Positions 22,757 to 31,345 of a stretch of 64,000 nucleotides of DNA are shown piece by piece. The DNA comes from Akkermansia muciniphila (GTDB taxonomy: Bacteria; Verrucomicrobiota; Verrucomicrobiia; Verrucomicrobiales; Akkermansiaceae), in assembly GCA_945890645.1 (NCBI GenBank), contig CAMDCV010000015.1, forward strand, positions 1-64,000, in the 5' to 3' direction. The translations under genes and the position numbers were made by a program. Under the pieces are notes generated by a model. It saw nothing but the letters and a program-made list of their open reading frames with translations, was not told the DNA's origin and did no database searches. How positions within the stretch are numbered: the first letter of the stretch is position 1; every line of letters starts with the position of its first letter.

Positions 22757-23212
22757 ATGAGAACGTTACAAAAATGGATGACGATGTTGGTTGCCAGTGT
22801 CGCGATGGTGGGTGTGAGTTTTGCTGAATTAGAGGGATGGGGCACGGATTTGGAAAAAGCTTTGGAGCAGGCGAAAAAGGAGAAAAAAGCCGTACTTGTG
22901 GAATTCACAGGCAGTGATTGGTGTCCTCCCTGCATTGCCATGCGCAAGAATGTATTCTCGAAAAAAGAGTTCGTGGATGCGGCTTCCAAAAACTTCATTC
23001 TTGTGGAGCTCGATTTTCCCAAAGGTGACAAGGAGCTCAAAAAGAAAAATGATCCTTACGCGAAGCAATATAACATCGAAGGCTTTCCCACGGTGATTTT
23101 GCTTGATCATGAAGGAAAAGAATTCACCCGCTTTTTCGCATCGGAGCACCCTACTACGGAGAAATTCCTTGCGCACTTGAAAGCGGCGATGGAGAAAAAA
23201 GATCTCGATTGA
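22757..23212 (+). CDS. Secreted thioredoxin-fold protein
   Basis: 151 residues when started at the ATG at 22757, which gives a clean signal peptide (MRTLQKWMTMLVASVAMVGVSFA). The active site WCPPC lies at about residues 54-58 in FTGSDWCPPCIAMRKNVFS, and GFPTVILLD supplies the cis-Pro. It belongs to the DsbD-gamma/thioredoxin_7-like group of periplasmic disulfide reductases or oxidases. The partner is unknown. Divergent from rdgB, convergent with yqgE. Confidence 0.9.
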   Translation: MRTLQKWMTMLVASVAMVGVSFAELEGWGTDLEKALEQAKKEKKAVLVEFTGSDWCPPCIAMRKNVFSKKEFVDAASKNFILVELDFPKGDKELKKKNDPYAKQYNIEGFPTVILLDHEGKEFTRFFASEHPTTEKFLAHLKAAMEKKDLD

Positions 23213-23232
23213 TTCGCGCCAATGCGCTGCAT

Positions 23233-23796
23233 TTAATTCGCGAACGGATTTTTCGGAGCATCCGCTAATAGGCGATGATACGGCGATAAACTTTTTAAGG
23301 TGGTAGCCCATAACGTGTTGTCGTGGCTGAAGCCTAAAAAATTCGCGGGGGGTTCGGTGACAATCCAAGTGTGACGATCCAGTTCGTCTTCTAATTGTCC
23401 TGGGCTCCACCCCGAATAACCAATGAACGCCCGCACGAGTGTTCCCGGTTGCTTGTTGTGTTTGATCGCATCTTCTGCTGATATTTGATGAATGATGCGA
23501 AGGCTTTGCTGAGACTCCCACCACAGCGCAGCAAAGAACAAATTGTTTTGTGCTACGGGCCCACCCCGATGGACGGAAATATGGCGCAATGAATGAAAAG
23601 CTGGATCTTTCAATACATCTCCGACGACTTGTCCCGTCGGTTGATTCAGTATCAATCCAAACGCGCCCTCTTTCTCTGAATGTTCCGACAGCAAGATGAC
23701 GGAATGATCAAAGGTGCCGCCTTGCATCGTGGGCGAGGCAAATAATAATCGGCCTTGTAACGGCTCGCTTGAAGGATTTGATTCCGGTAGATTCAT
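23233..23796 (-). CDS. YqgE/AlgH family protein (UPF0301)
   Basis: 187 residues from the ATG at 23796; an alternative in-frame ATG at 23814 adds six residues. Family hallmarks are LLFASPTMQGGTFDHSVI near the N-terminus, FGLILNQPTG, and YSGWSPGQLEDEL in the second half. Molecular function is unknown; AlgH was linked to alginate regulation in Pseudomonas. Convergent with the thioredoxin-like gene and about 25 bp downstream of the gene that follows it on the minus strand. Confidence 0.92.
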   Translation of the reverse strand: MNLPESNPSSEPLQGRLLFASPTMQGGTFDHSVILLSEHSEKEGAFGLILNQPTGQVVGDVLKDPAFHSLRHISVHRGGPVAQNNLFFAALWWESQQSLRIIHQISAEDAIKHNKQPGTLVRAFIGYSGWSPGQLEDELDRHTWIVTEPPANFLGFSHDNTLWATTLKSLSPYHRLLADAPKNPFAN

Positions 23797-23820
23797 GATG
23801 ATACCATGAAACAAAATCGA

Positions 23821-24840
23821 TTATTGTCCAGTCGTTGTTAGAGGCGCTGGCTCTTCTTCCTTATACTGTTCTGCTCGGCCATTTTCGAGACAGTTACTGA
23901 GCCACTGCATCATATTGCGCGCTTCGGGACTTTCGCTCTTGAGGCTATTTAAGCCATGCCAATCAAGATGGGGACGGATCCGCGGCGAGGCAATGCGATT
24001 GATTTCAAGTCGCGCCATGATCGCTTCGGTTTCGCGAGGATGGGCATTAAGAATTTGCGCTGGGCGTGGCAAATCGTCGAGCATATCTGAGGTCAGACCA
24101 AACGATGTCACGCCGATGCCAAATACGGAATTTAAACGACGCAAGCCATCGGCGAGTGCTTCATCGATGATTGGTGCGGCATAAATCAACTCGCCCGCAT
24201 GAGCCCACTGAGATACGGCGAGGGTTTGGAAAAAGTCTTCGCGATAGGTTTGCAACGAAGGTTGAATCCGCAAACGAGCGGCATGCATCCCGAATGGGGA
24301 AAGCCCCAAACGCTGCTTTAACGTAAGCATGGCGGGATCAAGCGTCATTTCTTCATCAGGCGTTTCATTGGTTTCCCAATCGATCAACACCATTTCTGGG
24401 TATTTCCACAAATTTCCTAAGGGTGATTCACGGGTGAACGCTTGGCGGAAAATGTAGGGAAATCGACCATTGATCTCAAAATAACGATGCACAATCGCGC
24501 GAAATTTGCGAATGCGGAGTAACGTCTGATCAATCGCGGATTGATCGGTGTTCATGTCATCAAGGCGACCTTGCGTCAGAGAGATCAGTTCCTGCGCGCT
24601 CGAGAGCGCGGGCGCGGGCGCGCTGCGACGGTAATAGCCTTGGCCTTTTTCGACTTTCGCAATCGGCGACGATGGGTCGCAGGACATGATGGAAAAATGA
24701 TAGCGCAGCGAGGCGTCCGAGTAGTTGCCATCGAGTTGCAGTCGCACCAAACGAATGAGCTCCGTACCTTTGATCGACTCGACAGGGTTCGTAGGGAGGA
24801 GCGCGATGAGGATGTCGTTCAGTTGTTTGCGAAGACTCAT
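23821..24840 (-). CDS. Uncharacterised protein with N-terminal winged-helix-like region
   Basis: 339 residues. Residues 1-70 (LNDILIALLPTNP ... GTELIRLVRLQL ... SDASLRYHFSIMS ... KVEKGQGYYRR) have the helix-helix-wing pattern of a DNA-binding domain. The remainder is mixed alpha/beta without motifs I recognise and contains no transmembrane helix. Probably co-transcribed with yqgE. It might be a transcriptional regulator; no family is assigned. Confidence 0.7.
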   Translation of the reverse strand: MSLRKQLNDILIALLPTNPVESIKGTELIRLVRLQLDGNYSDASLRYHFSIMSCDPSSPIAKVEKGQGYYRRSAPAPALSSAQELISLTQGRLDDMNTDQSAIDQTLLRIRKFRAIVHRYFEINGRFPYIFRQAFTRESPLGNLWKYPEMVLIDWETNETPDEEMTLDPAMLTLKQRLGLSPFGMHAARLRIQPSLQTYREDFFQTLAVSQWAHAGELIYAAPIIDEALADGLRRLNSVFGIGVTSFGLTSDMLDDLPRPAQILNAHPRETEAIMARLEINRIASPRIRPHLDWHGLNSLKSESPEARNMMQWLSNCLENGRAEQYKEEEPAPLTTTGQ

Positions 24841-25073
24841 GTTTTGTGAAAGTCATGCAAAAGCAATTCGCCATAACTTTCAAGAGAGAAGGTGGACTTT
24901 TTTGAAATTCCCCGTAGGTAGAGGTGGGAATTTGAAAAATGTTAGGGATTATTCGCTAGGGCATCGCATTGCTTTTGTCGCGGGCTTCGAAAAATAATCT
25001 TTTCCCGCACACATCTCCTGCTATGCAGATGTTTCGCCAATTAGTATGCGGAAATTTTTACAGTCCTGACCTC

Positions 25074-25997
25074 ATGAAATCCAATCGCAATTCTGAAGAC
25101 CCATCGAGCAACCGTAAGGGCGGCACACCGTTTTGGGAAAAAATGAAACCGAAAGCTCCACGTCGTCCAACTTCACGCGAGTCGCAGTCATCGACCGGTA
25201 AGCCCGTGCCGACGAGAGAAAACCAGCAAGAGCGTGGCTGGGATCAGGTGGCGCAGTGGTATGATCAATTGGTGGGCGATGAGGGATCGGACTACCATAA
25301 AAATGTCATCATGCCGGCTTTGCTGAAACGTCTGCAACCTTTGAGTGGCGCAAGTGTCATCGATGTCTGCTGCGGTCAGGGGTTTGTCGGCAAGCTTCTG
25401 AAGCAGGCGGGAGCATCGCGAGTGCATGGCGTGGATGCTAGTCCGCAGCTAATCGCCTCGGCGCAGAAGCGCAATGCAGGAGAAACGAATTTATCCTATG
25501 AAGTGGCCGATGCCTGCCAGCCAGGTGCTTGGGCCAATGGTTCTTACGATGCCGCTTTATGCATCATGGCGGTTCATGATGTGCCCGATCTTACGGGGCT
25601 ATTTCAGAACATCGCTCGCTCGCTGACCGATCGGGGTCGCGCGTTGTTAGTATTCATGCATCCCTGTTTTCGTATGCCACAGCATTCCCATTGGGGATGG
25701 GATGCGGAGCAGAAAATTCAATACCGCCGCATGGATCGATATGGCACGGAAAAAACCATCGCCATCACCACCCACCCAGGGCGCAAGAGCAGTGAACAGA
25801 CGAAATTTTATCATCGCCCCTTGCCATCTTACGTTCAGTCTTTAAGCGCTGCCGGATTGGCAATCACTGGTTGCGATGAATTATTCAGTCACCGTCGATC
25901 GCAAGTCGGTCCACGCAGCAAAGCCGAACATCTCGCAGCAGAAGAATTCCCGCTATTTTTGCTCTGGGAATTGCGCAAGTGCCCATCTCTTCAATAA
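25074..25997 (+). CDS. Class I SAM-dependent methyltransferase
   Basis: 307 residues from the ATG at 25074; in-frame ATGs at 25023 and 24969 are possible. After a ~50-residue basic, Pro/Ser-rich N-terminus comes a Rossmann-type methyltransferase domain: WYDQLVG, motif I VIDVCCGQGFVGK (about residues 100-112), acidic end of beta 2 in VHGVDAS, and ALCIMAVHDVPD as motif IV-like. The substrate is unknown; the fold resembles small-molecule (UbiE-type) methyltransferases. It ends 7 bp inside the convergent Nudix gene. Confidence 0.88.
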   Translation: MKSNRNSEDPSSNRKGGTPFWEKMKPKAPRRPTSRESQSSTGKPVPTRENQQERGWDQVAQWYDQLVGDEGSDYHKNVIMPALLKRLQPLSGASVIDVCCGQGFVGKLLKQAGASRVHGVDASPQLIASAQKRNAGETNLSYEVADACQPGAWANGSYDAALCIMAVHDVPDLTGLFQNIARSLTDRGRALLVFMHPCFRMPQHSHWGWDAEQKIQYRRMDRYGTEKTIAITTHPGRKSSEQTKFYHRPLPSYVQSLSAAGLAITGCDELFSHRRSQVGPRSKAEHLAAEEFPLFLLWELRKCPSLQ

Positions 25998-26614
25998 GCA
26001 TGGTCCGCAAGATGCGCGATGCAATGCTGCGACCATGTTTCGAGTCGTTCGAACAGCTCTCCACGCAGTTCAGCAAGAGGCGTGAAGCATAAGTCGGTTA
26101 GTGCATCTTCGCGAGAGGCGACATCATCGCTATCGAGATCCACCAGATGCACAATGCCGAGGTGGACTTGACCCACGGGATTGCTGTCGTCATTGAGCAA
26201 GGCGATGATCCGGCTGGTGCGTTTGCTGACTATGATCAATTCTTCTTCTAACTCGCGAGATACGGCGGCGAAATACGCTTCGGGCCCGACGCGACCATCG
26301 CCCGTGTCGATCGGATTGATGTGCCCGCCGACACCGACCGAAATTTTTGCATGCAAGCGGCTCTCGCCACCCGCTTTGCCGCGGGTGTAGTGAAGAATAC
26401 GATCGCCGCAACGAAAAACACAGTAGGGAATGAGTTGCTTGTGAGTCGGATCATCTTCCGCTGTAGCGCGATCCATGAAAAAATGGTTTTGCGGATCGAG
26501 CAGTCGAGCAATCACGGGATCGATATTTTCCGTAAGAATGCCATGAAACATACCGACTTCTTCGAGCAACGCACGACGAACCACTAACACTTCTTCTCCC
26601 GCATATTTTGACAT
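25991..26614 (-). CDS. Nudix-domain protein
   Basis: 207 residues from the ATG at 26614 (an upstream in-frame ATG exists at 26644). The Nudix box is visible as GGHINP ... AAVSRELEEELII (about residues 97-128), with the RExxEE core intact. An N-terminal extension of about 90 residues precedes it. Such proteins hydrolyse nucleoside diphosphates linked to other moieties; the substrate is not predictable here. Convergent overlap of 7 bp with the methyltransferase gene. Confidence 0.85.
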   Translation of the reverse strand: MSKYAGEEVLVVRRALLEEVGMFHGILTENIDPVIARLLDPQNHFFMDRATAEDDPTHKQLIPYCVFRCGDRILHYTRGKAGGESRLHAKISVGVGGHINPIDTGDGRVGPEAYFAAVSRELEEELIIVSKRTSRIIALLNDDSNPVGQVHLGIVHLVDLDSDDVASREDALTDLCFTPLAELRGELFERLETWSQHCIAHLADHAY

Positions 26615-26767
26615 ACTATCGTGGTGCACGGTTTTGTCCGTCACGCTGCCGCGAGGCTAGGGAAGGCGGCGACTGACGGCAAGTGGCATTTCCATAAAAA
26701 TCTTGTCGTAGTAAATTCGAAAATCGTTAGAGGGAATAAGTTCAATGAGCGGAATTCAGCCCTGATT

Positions 26768-27358
26768 CTAGAGCACCGATGGCAGTGGATGAGGTCCTTC
26801 GTGAATTTTTACCGGCGTGCCGATGCGACAGTGCTGATAAAAAAACGTTTGTCCCTCTTCTGGGCAGCGGATGCAACCTTTGCTGGTCGTGACGCCTCGT
26901 GAAAATTGTCCCACATGCATGCCGACGCCACCTGCCGTCAATCGCATCCAGAACGGCATCGCGATGCCCTGATATACCGTGCCTGCGGGTTTGGGGCCCT
27001 TGTGTTCCCAATGTCTTGCCACCACAACTTCACGCGTGTCTTTTTTGACATACTGGCCATAGCGATTCGAACGCTTGAGAGACATTTTTTCGGTGATGCG
27101 AAAAGTGCCCTTTGGTGTGCGATGCCCAGCTTCTCCCGTGGAAACATCCATTTCCGCGAGCAATGTATCTTTTCCCTGTAGCAGTTGCGCCGTCATCGAT
27201 GACAGGGAGATATCCACCCGAACCGGTCCTGGTGTTACGGTCGATGCTACAATGGTAGCGCGGGGTGCTTTGTAGGCATTAGGATCAGTTTTTCCACCCT
27301 GGAACGCGCATGAAACCACGAAAAATGGCAGTAGGAAAAAAATCGAATATCGTTTCAT
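26768..27358 (-). CDS. L,D-transpeptidase (YkuD family) lipoprotein
   Basis: 196 residues from the ATG at 27358. The N-terminus is a lipoprotein signal (hydrophobic stretch ending VVSC, Cys 17). The YkuD catalytic motif is seen as H148 ... SKGCIRC with the nucleophile C162, in the context HVGQFSRGVTTSKGCIRCP. It forms 3-3 peptidoglycan cross-links or attaches proteins to the wall in the periplasm. Its start codon is 57 bp from the left end of the prophage, so the insertion lies in or close to its promoter region. Confidence 0.92.
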   Translation of the reverse strand: MKRYSIFFLLPFFVVSCAFQGGKTDPNAYKAPRATIVASTVTPGPVRVDISLSSMTAQLLQGKDTLLAEMDVSTGEAGHRTPKGTFRITEKMSLKRSNRYGQYVKKDTREVVVARHWEHKGPKPAGTVYQGIAMPFWMRLTAGGVGMHVGQFSRGVTTSKGCIRCPEEGQTFFYQHCRIGTPVKIHEGPHPLPSVL

Positions 27359-27411
27359 AGGCGCAGTGTTAATATCTCTGATTAAGAGGTAGCTCAAGAG
27401 TATTAGGCATT

Positions 27412-27415
27412 ACTT
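27412..27415. repeat. Left copy of the putative target-site duplication (ACTT)
   Basis: ACTT immediately outside the TG terminus at 27416; the same four bases directly follow the CA terminus at 62131. Mu-type transposition usually duplicates 5 bp, so either the duplication is 4 bp here or one base has changed. Confidence 0.55.
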
Positions 27416-27565
27416 TGATCAGAAGCTTAGGGTTTAAGAAAGCCGAAATATCATGAAGGATCCCGAAATAGCCCGAAACTGTGGGGTTTCATCGGTTTGG
27501 GTCGGGAATCGGCTGGTTTGAGAATTCTTGGCAAGATTGGCGGGATTTGCAGAGGTTTAAGAAAG
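27416..27565. other. Prophage left end with transposase-binding-site candidates
   Basis: GGTTTAAGAAAG occurs at 27431-27442 and again at 27554-27565, with a one-mismatch copy GGTTTGAGAA at 27515-27524. This gives three candidate sites in the same orientation, as in the multi-site ends of Mu. The terminal dinucleotide is TG at 27416. In Mu the equivalent end also directs packaging. Confidence 0.75.
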
Positions 27566-27572
27566 TTTTCAA

Positions 27573-27599
27573 CCGCGCTGCAAGAGTGATGCAGCACGG
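27573..27599 (-). terminator. Stem-loop after the leftward operon (probable terminator)
   Basis: CCG-C-GCTGCA ... TGCAGC-A-CGG forms a nine-pair stem with one mismatch and a 7-nt loop just after the methylase gene. On the minus strand it is followed only by an interrupted T-rich tract. A similar structure occurs near the right end (62030-62060). Confidence 0.5.
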
Positions 27600-27612
27600 C
27601 TGAAATTGTGTT

Positions 27613-28422
27613 TCAGGCTGCTTTCTGCTCCTGGGCATTTAGAGTGGGGCGATGACTGTAGATGATGAGTTCGCCGAAGGTCTTGTTCACGAGTGCGCGA
27701 TTGACTGCACCGTTCTGTGTGGCGACGGCAATGAAGTGGTAATCTTTCCAGAGTTCACGGTTGAGCGGTGAATCATCGACGGTGACGATCCAGCGGGATT
27801 TCAGATTTCTCACCTCGGCAGCGAATTGGTGCATCTCGATCTCGGACCAGCCCCGGTAGTTTTTGGCTTTCGAATTGAGATACGGTGGATCCAGAAACAT
27901 GAAATTGCCGGGATGATCGTAGAGCTTGAACACGCGGCGATAATCGAGGTTTTCTACGACGACGCGGTTTAGGCGTTTTGCGAATGCCTGGAGATTGGCA
28001 ATAAGGCGCTCTTTGCCGATGACGGCAGATGATCCGGGATCGCGGGCCACGGCCATTGAGGTGCCGGATCCGCCGAAGCTGGTTTTATTGCAGTGCAGGA
28101 AATAGGCTGCTCGCTGAACATCGGTCAGGGCGTTGGTTTTGAGCAGCTCGTTCAGATCCTGCAGCACGCGGCGTGACGAAAGGAGAAACTCCAGCTCTTT
28201 CGTAAGCGCGTCTGGATGGAATTTGGCCACTCGGTAGAGATTCACAATATCACCGTGGATGTCGTTTACGACTTCTAGCTTACTCGGTTCTTTCGCCAGG
28301 AGCAGAGCGAGGCCGCCTGCGAAGACTTCGATGTAACCGGCGTGAGTCGGGATGTTTGGGAGTAGATGCTTGAGTAATCGGGTCTTGCCGCCCGGCCAAC
28401 TGAGTAGTGGTGTAATTTTCAT
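27613..28422 (-). CDS. Dam-type (D12 class) DNA adenine N6-methyltransferase
   Basis: Phage orphan methylase, 269 residues from the ATG at 28422; a TTG-initiated extension to 28482 is possible but overlaps the upstream small gene. Motif X WPGGK (residues 9-13), motif I FAGG (34-37) and motif IV DPPY (178-181) are visible in the alpha-class order. The family usually methylates GATC-like sites, but the target cannot be read from sequence. As the last gene of the leftward operon it may protect phage DNA from host restriction or tune expression; no cognate restriction endonuclease is evident. Confidence 0.92.
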   Translation of the reverse strand: MKITPLLSWPGGKTRLLKHLLPNIPTHAGYIEVFAGGLALLLAKEPSKLEVVNDIHGDIVNLYRVAKFHPDALTKELEFLLSSRRVLQDLNELLKTNALTDVQRAAYFLHCNKTSFGGSGTSMAVARDPGSSAVIGKERLIANLQAFAKRLNRVVVENLDYRRVFKLYDHPGNFMFLDPPYLNSKAKNYRGWSEIEMHQFAAEVRNLKSRWIVTVDDSPLNRELWKDYHFIAVATQNGAVNRALVNKTFGELIIYSHRPTLNAQEQKAA

Positions 28423-28435
28423 ACCCGCTCGATTT

Positions 28436-28615
28436 CTACGCGGCACGCTTTTGGTCAAGCGTTTTTCGTGTCCTGAAATCAATGCCGTGCTTCCCTCTTT
28501 GGAATATGCCTTTGGCTTCCAGAAAACAAATCAAATTCTTATCGATCGAAGGCTCCCGCTTGGGAGCCTTTTCGCGTTTGCCAGATCTGGAATGCTTGTG
28601 TGCTGAGTTGCTCAT
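28436..28615 (-). CDS. Small basic phage protein (59 aa)
   Basis: The ATG at 28615 overlaps the stop of the preceding gene (ATGA) and the frame runs 59 codons to TAG, ending 13 bp before the methylase start. The product is strongly basic at its N-terminus (MSNSAHKHSRSGKREK). A perfect hairpin at 28549-28570 lies inside the coding sequence. Function unknown. Support comes from the coupling, which is the rule throughout this operon. Confidence 0.55.
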   Translation of the reverse strand: MSNSAHKHSRSGKREKAPKREPSIDKNLICFLEAKGIFQRGKHGIDFRTRKTLDQKRAA

Positions 28616-29265
28616 TTGCGGCGGCGTTGGCTTTTATTGCGGTCCTTGGGGTGTCCCCTGCCTTCGCGGGCTGTGATTCGATTTACAACGGTGAAGAGCA
28701 GGCGTTGCAGTTGTGCGGCGGTGAGTTCTTCAATGGGCTTCTTGTGCTGATTTTTTACGATGGCTAGCACATACGGGTATGTGATGGGTGCCGGTGGTTC
28801 TGTTTTCCATTTGGCCAGCCGGGCTTTGTGATCATCAAGCTCTTGCATGATATTTGCCATGGCGGTCTTGCGATTTTCGTGGGTATCATGCAAGATCGTG
28901 GATCCTTTGACGCGGCCTGTGCGTGACCAGGTGTTTTTCGATTGTGTGGCTTCTCCGGCCAATGCTTGAAAATGCGCGACGAGGCTCAAGAAATGAGTTT
29001 GATTACACGACTTAAGACTTCGCTTGCCACAGGCGATTTCCTGCTCATCACGACGCCATTCTTCCAATGTGACATCGAGATATTTTTGCGCTTTGTATGC
29101 CTTCGCTGCCAGCTGCGCAATAAGGGCTTTTTGAGTATTGCTGAGAAGCGTGGTAGACCAGTTAAGAGCCTCATCATCCCATCGCTTAACTTTACGAATT
29201 GGAAGAATTTCGACGGGCTTATTTTTGCTGGCGGCGATGGCTGCCAGGCGTTCGAGAGTGGTCAT
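28612..29265 (-). CDS. Phage early protein, possibly GemA/gp16-like at the C-terminus
   Basis: 217 residues, coupled by ATGA to the HNH gene upstream. Mostly alpha-helical and basic. The C-terminal region (YVLAIVKNQHKK, then EELTAAQLQRLLFTVVNR) loosely resembles the C-terminal half of Mu gp16/GemA-type regulatory proteins, but the match is weak. Function otherwise unknown. Confidence 0.65.
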   Translation of the reverse strand: MTTLERLAAIAASKNKPVEILPIRKVKRWDDEALNWSTTLLSNTQKALIAQLAAKAYKAQKYLDVTLEEWRRDEQEIACGKRSLKSCNQTHFLSLVAHFQALAGEATQSKNTWSRTGRVKGSTILHDTHENRKTAMANIMQELDDHKARLAKWKTEPPAPITYPYVLAIVKNQHKKPIEELTAAQLQRLLFTVVNRITAREGRGHPKDRNKSQRRRK

Positions 29266-29669
29266 AGTTTTGTGATGATGGAGGTTACGAGTGGCAATGA
29301 TGGGGCGATGGCTTCCAGGGCATCGAGGCGTTTGGTTTTGCGGATCTTGGCACGGCGTTTTGCATCGCGCCGGTTGGCGCAGCGGAGGCAGAGAACGCGG
29401 AGGTTTTCCGGGGCGTTGTTCATCGGGAAACTGTCCAGGTGAACCACGGTCAAAACGACGATGGTGAGCACATCGGAAATGCCGCTTTCGTAGCGACGAT
29501 GCTGCGCTTGCTTAAAGGAATCATTGGTGCAAAATTGAGTGCCCTGCAGGTACCGCAGTGAATAGTTTTCCGTGCCGCAGTCCTGGCATGCGTTGTTCGC
29601 CCGGGCGATGGCCGCTTTGCGGATCTCGCTGAACCAGTTGAGCGGGTAGGTTTTGTAGTCGCAGGGCAT
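29262..29669 (-). CDS. HNH-endonuclease-like zinc protein
   Basis: 135 residues from the ATG at 29669; upstream in-frame codons overlap the preceding gene. A CQDCG knuckle and a later CLRC knuckle (about residues 99-102) enclose the block VVHLDSFPMNNAPENLRVLC, which follows the HNH pattern (hydrophobics-H-D ... N..NL..LC..C). The second His that normally begins the finger is replaced, so nuclease activity is uncertain. Coupled by ATGA to the downstream gene. Confidence 0.7.
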   Translation of the reverse strand: MPCDYKTYPLNWFSEIRKAAIARANNACQDCGTENYSLRYLQGTQFCTNDSFKQAQHRRYESGISDVLTIVVLTVVHLDSFPMNNAPENLRVLCLRCANRRDAKRRAKIRKTKRLDALEAIAPSLPLVTSIITKL

Positions 29670-29673
29670 GGAG

Positions 29674-29889
29674 TCAGGAGGTTTTATTTGTGCTGCTTTC
29701 GTGCGTGTAGCTCGGCAGGCCGTGCCACAGATTGAATATATGAGTCGCGAAAAATAACTGAATGTATGGGGCGTGAATGCAGGGCCAGTAGCCAACGGAG
29801 AAGCCAAACTTGAGGCCGTGTTTTCCATCGGCGCGTGCGGCGGTGCGGACGCGGTTGAAATGGAATTTGCGCTGGCCTGGTCTATTCAT
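29674..29889 (-). CDS. Small phage protein (71 aa)
   Basis: Its ATG overlaps the stop of the upstream gene (ATGA at 29886-29889) and its stop lies 4 bp before the HNH start, so it fits the coupled operon exactly. The sequence is basic and aromatic-rich with no recognisable domain. Function unknown. Confidence 0.6.
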   Translation of the reverse strand: MNRPGQRKFHFNRVRTAARADGKHGLKFGFSVGYWPCIHAPYIQLFFATHIFNLWHGLPSYTHESSTNKTS

Positions 29890-30092
29890 TTTTTCTTTTT
29901 GGGCAGATGAAATTTGAATGTGATCGTGTGGCCTTCGATGAGGTAATCTCTGCCGAGTTTTTCTAGGACTATTGCGGCAATCTTGGTTGAGTTTGAGTAA
30001 GGATTACCATCGTTTATTTTCACCTCTTGTGTGCCGGTTAGCTTGCGGTGCAAGCATCCGTTCTGTACCGTGAGATTGAATTTGCATTTCAT
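29886..30092 (-). CDS. Small phage protein (68 aa)
   Basis: Start at the ATG 30092, inside a 4-bp overlap with the preceding gene; an upstream in-frame extension to 30146 would overlap that gene extensively. The predicted product is beta-rich (KFNLTVQNG ... GHTITFKFHLPKKKK) with a basic tail. Function unknown. Confidence 0.6.
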   Translation of the reverse strand: MKCKFNLTVQNGCLHRKLTGTQEVKINDGNPYSNSTKIAAIVLEKLGRDYLIEGHTITFKFHLPKKKK

Positions 30093-30418
30093 CCTACGTA
30101 TTCTCCACAGGCTTGGCAGAGGGTTCCTTTGACGACGCTCACGCACTCACAAAAAGGGCAATCAACGGTATTGCGCTTTGGGGCTGGCAGACCGAGGGGG
30201 CGTTGTTTCTTGGGCTGAGCTACTTTACCCGATGATAATCGCATTCTTCGATGGAAACGCTGATCGTCCTCTGGAGTGATGATGTAATCTTTGTATTCGC
30301 TGTCGTGATCAACTTCGATTCCTTTCGAGAGTGCAGTCATGGCGGTAGTCGCTGCACTCATGGATTTGAAAGCAAGGGATACGCCATAGAGTTCAAGGAT
30401 GTGCATGTTGGTTTTCAT
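30089..30418 (-). CDS. Phage protein with C-terminal zinc-ribbon-like motif
   Basis: 109 residues. The C-terminus carries CPFCECVSVVKGTLCQACG, that is CxxC-x10-CxxC, a probable zinc knuckle, after a basic linker. The N-terminal 40 residues are helical. Likely a nucleic-acid-binding accessory protein of the early operon. Coupled to the next gene by overlap. Confidence 0.65.
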   Translation of the reverse strand: MKTNMHILELYGVSLAFKSMSAATTAMTALSKGIEVDHDSEYKDYIITPEDDQRFHRRMRLSSGKVAQPKKQRPLGLPAPKRNTVDCPFCECVSVVKGTLCQACGEYVG

Positions 30419-30458
30419 GGAATTGATTTAGGGACTTTCTTGGTGATCGAATTGCAGG

Positions 30459-30836
30459 TCAATAAGGCACTTCGTCGTCGTCTTCGGGTGATGTTTTGTT
30501 CTTTGGGCAATCATCCGCGTGGCCGAGTTGGAAGTCACCGCGATCACAGGCGGCACAGCCTTGGGTTATACCGATTTTCAAAGTCGGCATTTCCCAGGAG
30601 TTTAGTGGACGGTGTGAGTTCCCTGCGCATGCAGCGCGGGCCAATTGCTCCGAGCACATCGTGAGCCGATAGATGCTGTTCGGGTTGACGAGTTGAGAGA
30701 CAAAGTTTTCGCCTTCTGGCACATCGACACGGAGCATGGACGTGCCGAGTTGTGTGTCTTTGCTAACGAGTCCGCCGTAGCGGATGTGGCCCATCAGTTC
30801 GATGATGGCCCATTGTGGTGTGTTCTCTGGATTCAT
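30459..30836 (-). CDS. Conserved-type phage protein with CxxC pair
   Basis: 125 residues from the ATG at 30836, which overlaps the stop of the upstream gene (ATGA). The N-terminal block WAIIELMGHIRYGGLVS followed by LRVDVPEGENFVSQLVNP and IYRLTMCSE resembles a protein type I have seen repeatedly in temperate phages but cannot name. The C-terminus has CAACDRGD and an acidic tail. Function unknown. Confidence 0.68.
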   Translation of the reverse strand: MNPENTPQWAIIELMGHIRYGGLVSKDTQLGTSMLRVDVPEGENFVSQLVNPNSIYRLTMCSEQLARAACAGNSHRPLNSWEMPTLKIGITQGCAACDRGDFQLGHADDCPKNKTSPEDDDEVPY

Positions 30837-31333
30837 GGCTTTGATGGGGTGAGTAATTGCACGGCGTCCCAAGCGATTACGGTTTTCGATTTCGCGATGC
30901 CGTCTGAGTCTGTTGCGCGTAGGGCTTTGATGAGCTTCAGATACGCGGTTTGATCGGGGATCGCCTTCTTGGCTTTTTTGCGGAAGTCGTGACCGTCTTT
31001 TTCCTTGCGCTCGTACTTTTCAACACGCTTGAAAAGAGCATTGAATTGATCGGTCGAGATGATGGCGCTGATTTCTTTTTCGGTATCGCTGCCGAAGTCG
31101 AATCCGCCGACAAGCGAATCGCTTTCGAGTCGCACGGGCAAGCGGTGCGTGGGGCTCGTGAGGATGGCTTGTTTGCCCTCGCGGTCTTTGTCTTCGAGTG
31201 GCACGTGTGGGCCGCGCAGGCCAGCGGCTTCTAAGCGTGACTCGATGGCTTTGAGTTCGGCTTTGTCTTTTTCCATGCGGGCCTTTAGGAAAATTCCGCG
31301 TGCGATGTCGGCGGTGATTTGTTCGTTGGTCAT
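30833..31333 (-). CDS. Phage early protein, unknown function
   Basis: 166 residues, mostly helical. The N-terminal half is a likely coiled coil (residues ~10-40, ARMEKDKAELKAIESRLEAA); the C-terminal part is Lys-rich. Its position next to the MuB-like module recalls Mu's gam/kil region, but I see no clear Gam signature. Confidence 0.65.
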   Translation of the reverse strand: MTNEQITADIARGIFLKARMEKDKAELKAIESRLEAAGLRGPHVPLEDKDREGKQAILTSPTHRLPVRLESDSLVGGFDFGSDTEKEISAIISTDQFNALFKRVEKYERKEKDGHDFRKKAKKAIPDQTAYLKLIKALRATDSDGIAKSKTVIAWDAVQLLTPSKP

Positions 31334-31345
31334 GGTGGTGATTTG

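Noticed and set aside
28549-28570. GGCTCCC-gctt-GGGAGCC hairpin followed by TTTT on the + strand, terminator-like
   Set aside because: No rightward gene ends there, and it falls inside the coupled 59-codon leftward gene; on the minus strand no T-run follows.
27613-29669. Restriction-modification system formed by the Dam-type methylase and the HNH protein
   Set aside because: The HNH protein lacks a full catalytic pattern and the two are separated by other genes; an orphan phage methylase is the simpler reading.
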